Shown piece by piece: positions 16,927 through 24,516 of a DNA stretch of 30,032 bases (within the stretch, counting starts at the first letter, position 1; the number at the start of each line of letters is the position of its first letter). The position numbers were made by a program, and so were the translations under genes. The stretch is from a virus: positions 1 to 30,032 of IMG/VR virus record IMGVR_UViG_3300042294_000307; one strand, 5' to 3'. Below the pieces are notes generated by a model. It did no database searches. It saw only the letters and a program-made list of their open reading frames with translations, and had not been told where the DNA came from.

Positions 16927-18642
16927 ATGGCCAATAAAATTCAAATCAAACGTAGTACCACCAACGCAGCACCTACTGGTCTTGCGAATGGTGAATTAGC
17001 GTATACCTCGAATGGCGAGATACTATTCTTAGGTCACCCAGATGGGTCGACTGGTAGTATCGCAATCGGTGGTAAACGCGCTCCTGGTACATTAACCGCT
17101 AACCAAGCCCTTGTCGCTAACTCTACACTAGGTATTGACAAAGTAATCGTCGCTAACCTAGTTCCAAATCAAATCTATGCCAACGGTGCAATCGGTTCCA
17201 ACGGACAAGTTCTTGTTTCTGGCGCTGCTGGTAACGTATACTGGGTGACTCCATCAGAAGGTGTGTCTTATGACCTACTTGCTGTTGCCAATACTGAAGC
17301 TAACAAAGGTATTCTACAATTAGACGCATCTGTTGGCGCAAACGATGATGTATTCTTTATCGGTGCTGGTGGTGTTACTGTTTCTTCTAACTCTACCGCA
17401 ATTTTAATCACTGGACAACAGGGCGACATTACTGAAGTTGTTGCTGGAAACGGTTTAACTGATGGTGGTACTTCTGGTAGCGTAACACTCAATGTTGGTG
17501 CTGGTAACGGTATTGATGTCGCTGCTGATGCTGTTGCTGTTAAAGCTAATAACGGTATTATCGCTAACTCTAGCGGTGTATTCGCTGATGCTGCCAATGG
17601 TATCTCGGTAGACGCTTCTGGTATTAACGTTCTTCGCGGTGACGGTACTCTTACTGTAAACGCAACTGGTGTTTATGTTAATACTGCAAATCTATCTGTT
17701 GCTACTTCTCAGCTATCTGGTGATGTTGCTCTAGGTACACAAACTTCTGGTAACTATGTTGCTACTATTTCAGCTGGTGCTGGTATTTCTGGATCAGGTT
17801 CTTCAGAAGGCAGTGCTGTAACAATCGCTGTCGTAGCAAATAATGGTATTATCTCTAATACAAGTGGTGTATTCGCTGATGCTGCTAACGGTATTTCGGT
17901 TGATGCTTCTGGTATTAATGTAACAGCTGGTGACGGTCTTGTTGCTAACGCAACTGGCGTTCACGTTGTTGCTGCCAACGGTATTTCTGTTTCAGCTGAT
18001 GCGGTCGGTGTAACAACTGGTTCAACTCTAACTGTAAACACCTCTGGTATTCACGTCAACAGTTCGCTTTCGATTACTGACCTAACACTATCTGGTAATC
18101 TTGATATCAATGGCACACTAACCACAGTTGATACTACTAACCTATCTGTAACTGATAGCATTATCTCGTTGGCTCGTAGCAATGCGGTAGATACACTTGA
18201 TATTGGTTTCTATGGTACATTCAATGACGGCGCAACCAAATATTCTGGTCTGTTCCGCGATGCTTCTGATGGTGTCTTTAAGCTGTTCTCTGGTCAAATT
18301 CCAGAACCAACGACGACCGTTGATACTGCGAACGTAAACTTTGCTTTCGCGACACTACGATCGTTCTTAAATACTGGCGCATTGATTGCTAACTCAAGTG
18401 TTGTAAACATTACTGCTAACTCGACTGTTTCGGTTGCATTAACTGCTAACACTTTGAGCTTGACAACTGCTCTACCAGCAACTTCTGGTGGTACAGGAAC
18501 TGGAACTTATGCTCTCGGCGACTTGCTAGTTGGTGGTGCAGGTAATACGCTATCAAAACTAACAGTTGGTGCAGACGGCAAGGTTCTACAATCTAATGGT
18601 ACTTCTGTAGTCTATGCTGATCTAGATGGCGGTACGTTCTAA
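16927..18642 (+). CDS. Tail fibre protein (571 aa)
   Basis: The N-terminus (MANKIQIKRSTTNAAPTGL then GELAYTSNGEILFLGHPDGS) is a fibre-anchor motif shared in outline with the 380-aa and 1133-aa proteins downstream. The body is Gly/Ala/Asn/Ser-rich beta repeat sequence. It includes two copies of NNGII(A/S)N(S/T)SGVFADAANG 291 nt apart and several further NGISV or SGI(N/H)V strands, as expected for a trimeric beta-structured shaft. The C-terminal third has DSIISLARSNAVDTLDIGF and YSGLFRDASDGVFKLFS, a module seen in cyanophage fibres, and ends DLDGGTF. It probably forms a tail fibre or whisker-like appendage. It is followed by a 58-aa coiled-coil gene and a terminator, so it closes a transcription unit. 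Confidence 0.8.
   Translation: MANKIQIKRSTTNAAPTGLANGELAYTSNGEILFLGHPDGSTGSIAIGGKRAPGTLTANQALVANSTLGIDKVIVANLVPNQIYANGAIGSNGQVLVSGAAGNVYWVTPSEGVSYDLLAVANTEANKGILQLDASVGANDDVFFIGAGGVTVSSNSTAILITGQQGDITEVVAGNGLTDGGTSGSVTLNVGAGNGIDVAADAVAVKANNGIIANSSGVFADAANGISVDASGINVLRGDGTLTVNATGVYVNTANLSVATSQLSGDVALGTQTSGNYVATISAGAGISGSGSSEGSAVTIAVVANNGIISNTSGVFADAANGISVDASGINVTAGDGLVANATGVHVVAANGISVSADAVGVTTGSTLTVNTSGIHVNSSLSITDLTLSGNLDINGTLTTVDTTNLSVTDSIISLARSNAVDTLDIGFYGTFNDGATKYSGLFRDASDGVFKLFSGQIPEPTTTVDTANVNFAFATLRSFLNTGALIANSSVVNITANSTVSVALTANTLSLTTALPATSGGTGTGTYALGDLLVGGAGNTLSKLTVGADGKVLQSNGTSVVYADLDGGTF
17551..17919 (+). repeat. Direct repeat pair within the 571-aa fibre gene
   Basis: Similar segments begin at 17551 and 17842 (offset 291 nt, 97 codons). 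The best-conserved cores are 17575-17628 and 17866-17919, encoding SGVFADAANGISVDASGIN in both copies, with mostly synonymous differences between them. Confidence 0.75.
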
Positions 18643-18660
18643 AATTAAATAGGAGTTATT

Positions 18661-18837
18661 ATGAGTGAAGCTGTATTTGTAAATGTGTATATTGAGAATA
18701 TTAAACAGGCTCTTTTTGATGAGATTTCAAAACATCTAATCACTAAGAGCCAGCTCGATCTAATGTCAAAACAATTAGAGGAAGCAACTGCGAAGCTACA
18801 AAAGCTGGAAGCTAAGAATAAGAAAATCGCAGAATAA
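18661..18837 (+). CDS. 58-aa coiled-coil protein between fibre gene and terminator
   Basis: ATG at 18661 with a clear AGGAG ribosome binding site (18651-18655) and TAA at 18835-18837. The N-terminus is MSEAVFVNVYIENIKQ. The C-terminal half is a charged, Lys/Glu-rich heptad helix around DLMSKQLEEATAKLQKLEA. It is the last gene before a strong terminator and directly follows a 571-aa fibre. T4 fibre assembly depends on the small helical chaperone gp57A, so a fibre-assembly helper is one possibility, but no sequence similarity to gp57A is claimed. Another option is a minor virion protein. Confidence 0.75.
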   Translation: MSEAVFVNVYIENIKQALFDEISKHLITKSQLDLMSKQLEEATAKLQKLEAKNKKIAE

Positions 18838-18840
18838 CTT

Positions 18841-18866
18841 AAAGCCCACTTCGGTGGGCTTTCTTT
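18841..18866 (+). terminator. Intrinsic terminator with TTCG tetraloop
   Basis: A perfect 9-bp stem, AAAGCCCAC / GTGGGCTTT, closes a TTCG loop and is followed by CTTTT. It begins three bases after the stop of the 58-aa gene. It is the only strong Rho-independent terminator I see in the window and separates the upstream baseplate/fibre unit from the 380-aa fibre gene. Confidence 0.9.
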
Positions 18867-18871
18867 TAGAG

Positions 18872-18879
18872 TATAAATA
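18872..18879 (+). promoter_or_regulatory. T4-type late promoter TATAAATA
   Basis: An exact match to the T4 late element, right after the terminator. In T4 the element spans about -13 to -6; with that spacing +1 falls on 18885, the A of the ATG of the next gene. The mRNA would then be leaderless. The terminator-promoter arrangement in a 47-nt gap supports function. Confidence 0.75.
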
Positions 18880-18884
18880 AATGT

Positions 18885-20027
18885 ATGGCTACTAATCTAA
18901 AGAAAACATCTGTCGCTGGTCGTGTCCCGAACACCTTCGTATTAAGTACCGATGGTGATATTGGGGTAAACACACACGATGGTAAAATGTATATTTCAAA
19001 TTCAAGTAATGTGTTTGAAGTTGGCGCAAATATTAGTGGTAACAGTTATGTTGGTGGAAATTTAACTATTGATTCTGGTATATTAAGTTGGAATACGCTA
19101 GAAGATTGTTTAGATATTCAGCAAGAAGACGGTTCTACATTACAAACTGGTTTGGAATCTTATATCAAAGTTAGAAATTACACTGGCGGAGTATTAACTA
19201 ATGGTACATTAGTCCAGTTCTCTGGTATAAATGGCAATGGTAATCCCACATGTGTTCCTTTACTCGCTAACTCTACATTTGATCCTTTGTACACAATCGG
19301 TGTTCTAACTAATGATATTCCAAACGGAGAAGTTGGGAGAGCAACTACTCTTGGAAAAGTAAGAGGGATAAACACAACTGGTGCTGCTGTCGGAGAAAGT
19401 TGGAGTGCGGGCGATTTGCTTTGGGCTTCCACTACAGCGGCTGGTGGTCTAACTAAAATAAAACCAACTGCGCCGAATCCAGCGATTTCTGTTGCTGCTG
19501 TAACTGTAGTCGGAACTACCACAGGCGAATTATTAGTTAGACCAACTATTTCTCCCAGACTATATTATGGTTCATTTTCAGACACCACGACACAATCTGC
19601 TGTACTTGCTAATACCGCATATCCAATTAAGTTTGATACTACGGATTCTGCTTCTGGCCATTCCGTAGCAAGTAGATATTCTGGAAGCAACAACGCAATA
19701 GTTGCATTAGCATCTGGTTTATACAACTATCAATTTTCGCTTCAGTTTAGTTCGACGACCAACCAAACTCGTGACATATGGATTTGGCCAAGAAAAAACA
19801 ACGTTGATATTCCTAACTCTGCTACCAGAATTAGTATTACTGATTCGACAACATATGTTGTTGCGGCTTGGAACTTTATTGTTTCTATGCAGGCAAACAA
19901 TGACTTTCAACTAATGTGGGCTGCGGAAGAAGGTTCAAATACAATATCAATTACAGCGTTTTCTGCTACTGCGTTTTGTCCTGCTACCCCTAGCGTTATT
20001 TTATCTGTAACAGAAGCATCATTATAA
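18885..20027 (+). CDS. Tail fibre / receptor-binding protein with jelly-roll C-terminus
   Basis: A 380-aa protein. Its N-terminus (MATNLKKTSVAGRVPNTF ... DGKMYISNSSNVFEVGANI) lines up with the anchor segment of the 1133-aa fibre, which supports ATG 18885 as the start although no good ribosome binding site precedes it. Residues about 65-230 form a beta-rich middle (ESYIKVRNYTGGVLTNGTLV, TIGVLTNDIPNGEVGRATTL, GELLVRPTI) typical of phage fibre knobs. The C-terminal ~130 residues (LYNYQFSLQFS, IWIWPRKNN, NNDFQLMWAAEE) have the strand pattern of TNF/C1q-like jelly rolls found at phage fibre tips, hence receptor binding is likely. It is isolated by the upstream terminator and has its own late promoter. 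Confidence 0.8.
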   Translation: MATNLKKTSVAGRVPNTFVLSTDGDIGVNTHDGKMYISNSSNVFEVGANISGNSYVGGNLTIDSGILSWNTLEDCLDIQQEDGSTLQTGLESYIKVRNYTGGVLTNGTLVQFSGINGNGNPTCVPLLANSTFDPLYTIGVLTNDIPNGEVGRATTLGKVRGINTTGAAVGESWSAGDLLWASTTAAGGLTKIKPTAPNPAISVAAVTVVGTTTGELLVRPTISPRLYYGSFSDTTTQSAVLANTAYPIKFDTTDSASGHSVASRYSGSNNAIVALASGLYNYQFSLQFSSTTNQTRDIWIWPRKNNVDIPNSATRISITDSTTYVVAAWNFIVSMQANNDFQLMWAAEEGSNTISITAFSATAFCPATPSVILSVTEASL

Positions 20028-20030
20028 ATA
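20023..20030 (+). promoter_or_regulatory. T4-type late promoter TATAAATA before the 1133-aa fibre
   Basis: An exact match overlapping the stop codon (20025-20027) of the preceding gene. Expected +1 is near 20036, giving a leader of about 53 nt before ATG 20089. The presence of a real leader and a good ribosome binding site makes this a convincing late promoter. Confidence 0.75.
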
Positions 20031-20033
20031 GAC

Positions 20034-20078
20034 CTGAGTAAATACTCAGATAATCCGTCAGTAGATACTGACAAACGG
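20034..20078 (+). promoter_or_regulatory. Two short hairpins in the leader of the 1133-aa fibre gene
   Basis: First inverted repeat: CTGAGT (20034-20039) with ACTCAG (20044-20049), loop AAAT. Second: GTCAGT (20057-20062) with ACTGAC (20067-20072), loop AGAT, which can be extended by CC (20055-20056) with GG (20077-20078). Those GG belong to the GGAG ribosome binding site (20077-20080), so the second stem could partly occlude it. Neither has a following T-run, so they are not terminators. Confidence 0.5.
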
Positions 20079-20088
20079 AGATAGGCAA

Positions 20089-23000
20089 ATGCCAAATAGA
20101 TTTCAAATAAAACGAACTACTACCTCTGGCTTACTACCAAACGTAAGCAACGTAGCTAACACCTCGTACATCGCCGCAGGTGAATTAGCAATCAATCTTA
20201 CCGACAGGAAACTATTGTCTTCCAATGGCTCAGCGACATTTGAAATTGGCGCGAACCTTGCAAGTATGGTTGTCGGAACTGGCTTTACTTTAACAAGCGG
20301 TAATGCAAACTTTGATAGCGGTGTTCTATTTGTTGATGGTACAAACAACCGAGTTGGCATTGGTAACACAACTCCTGGTCACGCTTTATCAGTAACAGGC
20401 ACAACTAACTTAGGTGGTGTAGTAACAGCTACTGCAAATGTTATACTTGGTACAACTACTATATCTGCTAACGGTAGTGTTGGTACTGCTGGCCAAATTC
20501 TAACTTCTGGTGAGTCTGGTAATGTTTACTGGTCTACTGGTGGAGGTGGATCTCCTGGTGGTGCTAATACACAAATACAGTTTAATGATAGTGGTTCGTT
20601 TGGTGGTGATGCAGGTCTGACTTATAACAAAACAACTGATGCACTAACAGTTGCTGGTGCACTTACTGTTAATGGCGCAGTCACTGTTCCAAATACTGCT
20701 GCTCTTGGTAACACGACTATAACTGGATTTGTAAACGCAACTTCTTCTGTTAATGCAGCATCATTTACAATAGATACTACAGTTGTTGCTAACAGCACCG
20801 CTGTTTATGCTACCAGATTAAATTCTAAAACAGAAGGCAACTTAAACGTAAACAATGCAGTTACATCTGGCGCTGTTACTGTTACCGATACTAGAGCAGC
20901 TCAAACCACACCAGAAACTTTAGCTTTACCACTTGTTGATTTTGATTTTAAACAAAATACAACAGAAGGATTATCTGATGGTGGAACTTATTTTGGTGAG
21001 ATGACATTTAGACCATATGGAACTACTACCGACTGGTCAGGCGGTCCATCTCATCAGTTGGGTTTTACTTCTAATAATAATGTTTATCATAGAAGCGGAA
21101 CCAACACAACATGGGGAACTTGGGCTAGACTGTATAAAGAAGGAACTGTTCTTGCTGCTGGCAACACGACTATAACTGGTTTCGCTAACGTAACAACAAC
21201 AGCAACAGTCGGAACTGGCTTTACTTTAACCAGTGGTAATGCAAACTTTGACAGTGGTGTATTGTTTGTTGATGGAACAAACAACCGTGTTGGTGTGGGC
21301 AACACAACTCCTGGCCACGCTTTATCAGTAACAGGTACAACTAATTTAGGTGGTGCGGTTACAGGTATTACAACTCTAGCTGCTGGCAACACGACTATAA
21401 CTGGATTTGCTAACGTAACAACAACAGCAACAGTCGGAACTGGCTTTACTTTAACCAGTGGTAATGCAAACTTTGACAGCGGTGTTTTGTTTGTTGATGG
21501 AACAAACAACCGTGTTGGTATTGGTACTGCTTCGCCAGTAGTTAGATTAGATGTTTCAGGTGGCGAAGTTCGAATAGCAAATGATATAGGCTCAACATTT
21601 GGCGGTCAATTTAAATTAGTCAATAGTGCTTCTGGCGCAACAAACACTGATAAAAGTTTCCGCGTTGGTCCAACCGGAACTTTGGAAATAATCAACAGCG
21701 CGTATAACGCTGTGCCTTTTACATTTACAGATTCGGGAGTATTCCAAGCATCAAGCGATATTCGTGCTCCAATCTTCTACGATAGCGCAAATACATCTTT
21801 TTACCTAGATCCAGGATCTACATCTAACTTAAATGGACTTACAGTTGCGTCTACGATAACTGGCTCGATTACTGGAAACGCAGGAACTGCGACCACTTTA
21901 CAAACTGCTAGAACCATTAACGGTGTATCGTTTAACGGTTCTGCTAATATTACAATTACTGCAAATACTACTAATACCTTAACAAGAGGTACATATCTAA
22001 CTGGTGATAATTTCAATGGATCAGCGGCTACTACTTGGGCTGTTGATGCCACAACTACTGCGACTGCAAGCAAAATTGTTGCTCGTAACAGCAGTGGCGA
22101 TGACTTTAGACGCTATGGATTTGCCGAATACTTTAACATGAGCCACGCAGCAAGCGGTGCAACAACTGACACTGTCTTTTATTCGTCTGGTGATGACTAT
22201 ATCAGAAAAAATAATGCTACTGGCTTTAGAGCATCATTAAACGTACCAACACGTACAGGTGGTGATGCTTCTGGCACTTGGGGAATCAGCGTAACTGGTA
22301 ATGCAGGCACGGTCACTAATGGTGTCTATACCACAGGCGACCAAACCATCGGTGGGACTAAGACATTTAGTACCGAGTTAAGAGTTCCTTCTTTCGCAGG
22401 AACTAACAGCTTTATTAGTGGCACAGGCGACAGCGCATCTCTATCTACATACAACTTTGCGTTGAGTGGATGGAATGGAATGGCGTTTTATAACCCTACT
22501 GTTGGAGGGGCTTTTCCAAATGCAACGTCTGGATTTATAGATTTTCGTAATGGCATTTTGTCTATGCGCGGCGATTTACGCGCTCCCATATTCTACGACA
22601 GTGATAATACTGGTTACTATATTGATGGTAATTCTACATCCATTTTATACAATTTAAGATGTACTTCTGGATTTGATTTAACTACTAACGATGTTTATGC
22701 TAGTATGCGCGTTGTAAGAAATGCTCTTACTTCAGGAGGTACCGCAGATGGTATGTATATTGGCTATCAAAATGGTAACAGTGGTCTCACAAGAATATAT
22801 GGCGGTGGCGCTACTGGCGGCGAACTAGTTAAACATTCTGACCACACTTCAGAAGTAAACTCGTTTCGCGCTCCGATATTCTACGATAGCGACAATACTG
22901 CATACTTCTTAAATGCTGCTAGTTCCTCTACTATAAATGAAATAAGCATGGTTGGTCTTTTGACTGGTAAAACATCTGCTGCAACTGATGTAAACACAGC

Positions 23001-23490
23001 AAATGATACTGGTTCGTTCTCTGCAAGAGGTAATACTTCTACTGTTGCTTCTATGTCGTTCCATCGTACTAGCGCATACGCTATAAACATGGGGCTTGGC
23101 ACAGACAATGTGTTCCGTATCGGTGGATGGTCGGCTTCAAACAACGCCTTCCAGATGGACGGCTCTGGCAACCTGACAATGCTGAACAATGTCACGGCAT
23201 ATTCTGACGCCAGACTGAAAACAGACATTGTTAAGATTGAAAACGCTTTAGATAAGGTACAGCAACTTAACGGATACACATACACCAGAACTGATACAGG
23301 TTCTAGACAAGCTGGTGTTATTGCGCAAGAAGTTATGAAAGTTCTTCCCGAAGTTGTCATGGGAAGCGAAGAAACAAACTACAGTGTTGCGTATGGTAAT
23401 ATGGTAGGATTGTTAATTGAAGCAATTAAAGAACAACAAGCTCAGATCGATAAATTAACAAATCTAGTCGATAAATTACTAACTAAATAA
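20089..23490 (+). CDS. Large tail fibre with C-terminal S74 intramolecular chaperone
   Basis: An 1133-aa protein. N-terminal anchor MPNRFQIKRTTTSGLLPN then GELAINLTDRKLLSSNGS. Next come copies of FDSGVLFVDGTNNRVG(I/V)G (near residue 80 and twice in a 225-bp duplication). A fibre module RPYGTTTDWSGGPSHQLGF follows, then three copies of RAPIFYDSxNTxxYxxxxxSS (near 558, 829 and 925), then NGSAATTWAVDATTT and DYIRKNNATGFRASLNV segments. The last 95 residues are a Peptidase_S74 chaperone: SDARLKTDI starts at Ser1039, with QAGVIAQEV and a terminal coiled coil (IKEQQAQIDKLTNLVDKLL). In this family the chaperone trimerises the fibre and cuts itself off at Ser-Asp, so mature protein would end around residue 1039. 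It is probably the main long fibre or spike. It has its own late promoter and a GGAG ribosome binding site. Confidence 0.88.
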   Translation: MPNRFQIKRTTTSGLLPNVSNVANTSYIAAGELAINLTDRKLLSSNGSATFEIGANLASMVVGTGFTLTSGNANFDSGVLFVDGTNNRVGIGNTTPGHALSVTGTTNLGGVVTATANVILGTTTISANGSVGTAGQILTSGESGNVYWSTGGGGSPGGANTQIQFNDSGSFGGDAGLTYNKTTDALTVAGALTVNGAVTVPNTAALGNTTITGFVNATSSVNAASFTIDTTVVANSTAVYATRLNSKTEGNLNVNNAVTSGAVTVTDTRAAQTTPETLALPLVDFDFKQNTTEGLSDGGTYFGEMTFRPYGTTTDWSGGPSHQLGFTSNNNVYHRSGTNTTWGTWARLYKEGTVLAAGNTTITGFANVTTTATVGTGFTLTSGNANFDSGVLFVDGTNNRVGVGNTTPGHALSVTGTTNLGGAVTGITTLAAGNTTITGFANVTTTATVGTGFTLTSGNANFDSGVLFVDGTNNRVGIGTASPVVRLDVSGGEVRIANDIGSTFGGQFKLVNSASGATNTDKSFRVGPTGTLEIINSAYNAVPFTFTDSGVFQASSDIRAPIFYDSANTSFYLDPGSTSNLNGLTVASTITGSITGNAGTATTLQTARTINGVSFNGSANITITANTTNTLTRGTYLTGDNFNGSAATTWAVDATTTATASKIVARNSSGDDFRRYGFAEYFNMSHAASGATTDTVFYSSGDDYIRKNNATGFRASLNVPTRTGGDASGTWGISVTGNAGTVTNGVYTTGDQTIGGTKTFSTELRVPSFAGTNSFISGTGDSASLSTYNFALSGWNGMAFYNPTVGGAFPNATSGFIDFRNGILSMRGDLRAPIFYDSDNTGYYIDGNSTSILYNLRCTSGFDLTTNDVYASMRVVRNALTSGGTADGMYIGYQNGNSGLTRIYGGGATGGELVKHSDHTSEVNSFRAPIFYDSDNTAYFLNAASSSTINEISMVGLLTGKTSAATDVNTANDTGSFSARGNTSTVASMSFHRTSAYAINMGLGTDNVFRIGGWSASNNAFQMDGSGNLTMLNNVTAYSDARLKTDIVKIENALDKVQQLNGYTYTRTDTGSRQAGVIAQEVMKVLPEVVMGSEETNYSVAYGNMVGLLIEAIKEQQAQIDKLTNLVDKLLTK
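21154..21519 (+). repeat. Near-identical direct repeats, 225-bp offset, in the 1133-aa fibre gene
   Basis: Segments 21154-21294 and 21379-21519 (141 bp each) differ at only a handful of bases and encode AAGNTTITGFANVTTTATVG plus the FDSGVLFVDGTNNRVG module. A third, more diverged copy of the second half is at about 20269-20418. The offset is 75 codons, so gain or loss of a unit keeps frame. Confidence 0.9.
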
Positions 23491-23497
23491 TTAGTAA
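23476..23497 (+). other. AT-rich inverted repeat around the fibre stop codon
   Basis: TTACTAA (23476-23482) and TTAGTAA (23491-23497) form a perfect 7-bp stem with an 8-nt loop that contains the stop codon TAA. There is no T-run after it and the stem is AT-only apart from one GC pair, so it is a weak structure of unknown relevance, not a convincing terminator. Confidence 0.3.
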
Positions 23498-23515
23498 ACA
23501 AATTAGGAGATACAA

Positions 23516-23905
23516 ATGTCACTTACATATACATGGAAAATTACAGGCTTAAAGAAGCGCAATGATCCTTCAGTTGAACTGGATGATATCATTGTTCAAA
23601 CTTACTGGGAATGCAAAGGCACAGACGCAAATGGCAACTCAGGAGCATTTAACGGAGCAACTCCATTTGAACCTGATCAAGTCGATCCAGAAAACTTTAC
23701 TAGTTATGAAACCCTAACCGAAGCGCAAGTTATCGGTTGGATCCAAGATGTTGTCAATAACAATCCTGGATATAAAGCACATATCGACGAACAGATTCAA
23801 AAGCAAATTAACGCGGTAATTGTTCCAATCGTTGATATTTCTGTAGAAAACATGCCTTGGGCAGAACTAGTAACAACAGAAGAGCCAGCTAACCCTAGCG
23901 TTTAA
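23516..23905 (+). CDS. Conserved small protein of marine T4-like phages, function unknown
   Basis: A 129-aa protein. The N-terminal LTYTWKITGLKKRNDP, a strand IIVQTYWECKGTDANGNSG, then FNGATPFEPDQVDPENFTSY and an amphipathic LTEAQVIGWIQDVVNNNPGY helix form a pattern I recognise from small proteins near fibre and structural genes in marine phages; I am not certain of the family name. The C-terminal tail (PWAELVTTEEPANPSV) is likely flexible. There is no signal peptide or membrane helix. The ribosome binding site GGAG is at 23505-23508. It directly follows the S74 fibre and could be a fibre accessory protein, but function is unknown. Confidence 0.8.
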   Translation: MSLTYTWKITGLKKRNDPSVELDDIIVQTYWECKGTDANGNSGAFNGATPFEPDQVDPENFTSYETLTEAQVIGWIQDVVNNNPGYKAHIDEQIQKQINAVIVPIVDISVENMPWAELVTTEEPANPSV

Positions 23906-23935
23906 TATTATTAATACATAGTTAAGGAAAACATT

Positions 23936-24127
23936 ATGACTAACCCCGAACTCGACTCCAAATTGGTTGAAAATCAACAGCAACAACAAATTCCAAACGT
24001 GACCATTGAAGTGAATGTAAATGAACTCAATGTTATTATGGGCGGTTTACAAGAACTCCCACATCGCGTTGTAGATCCTATTCTTCGTAAGATAATGGAA
24101 CAAGCGCAAGCTCAATTACAGAGATAA
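23936..24127 (+). CDS. Small hypothetical protein (63 aa)
   Basis: ATG with ribosome binding site AAGGA upstream. A Gln-rich linker (ENQQQQQIPN) precedes a strand (VTIEVNVNELNVIMGGLQEL) and a helix rich in Gln/Ala (RKIMEQAQAQLQR). The central pattern recurs in small proteins of related marine phages. It is two bases from the next ATG, so it is in the same unit as the 128-aa Thr-rich protein. Function unknown. Confidence 0.7.
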   Translation: MTNPELDSKLVENQQQQQIPNVTIEVNVNELNVIMGGLQELPHRVVDPILRKIMEQAQAQLQR

Positions 24128-24129
24128 TA

Positions 24130-24516
24130 ATGCCATTACAGTTATCAGGCACAATCACTCTTGCTCAAATTCAAACTGAATTCGGAGGATCTAATCCGAT
24201 CAGCTTGAGTGAGTATTACCGTGGTGGTGGATTGGTGCCAAATACGGCAGCTAACGCTAACATTCCTACGTCAGGAATTATTAGACTTTCAAATTTTTAT
24301 GGAGGGTCTAATACAGTATCAGTCACTACTGTTTACCAAACTTCGCGCGGTACAAATACGTCTAGATCTACTACGACTGCTTATAGCACATTTTATCTTA
24401 CAACATTCTTGGATGGTAAGCAATCAATTTCTGAAGAAACAAGTAGAGGCACATCTAGATCTACAACAACTGCTTATGATACAACAACCAGCTTCGATAC
24501 CTCTAGAAGCACGTAA
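24130..24516 (+). CDS. Tail-appendage domain fused to a short threonine-rich repeat tail
   Basis: A 128-aa protein with two parts. Residues 1-65 carry LSGTITLAQIQTEFGGSNP, an ISLSEYYRGGGLVPN segment and SGIIRLSNFYGGS, a pattern widespread in small virion and tail-appendage proteins of many phages. From about residue 68 the sequence switches to the same Thr repeats as the two larger proteins (TSRGTNTSRSTTTAYST, then an LDGKQSISEE loop, then TSRGTSRSTTTAYDTTT). The protein stops abruptly in mid-repeat (SFDTSRST, then TAATAA). It may be a complete short member or a truncated remnant of a longer fibre. This gene is the best evidence that the Thr repeats belong on the virion. A weak AGAG ribosome binding site overlaps the previous gene's end. 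Confidence 0.8.
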   Translation: MPLQLSGTITLAQIQTEFGGSNPISLSEYYRGGGLVPNTAANANIPTSGIIRLSNFYGGSNTVSVTTVYQTSRGTNTSRSTTTAYSTFYLTTFLDGKQSISEETSRGTSRSTTTAYDTTTSFDTSRST

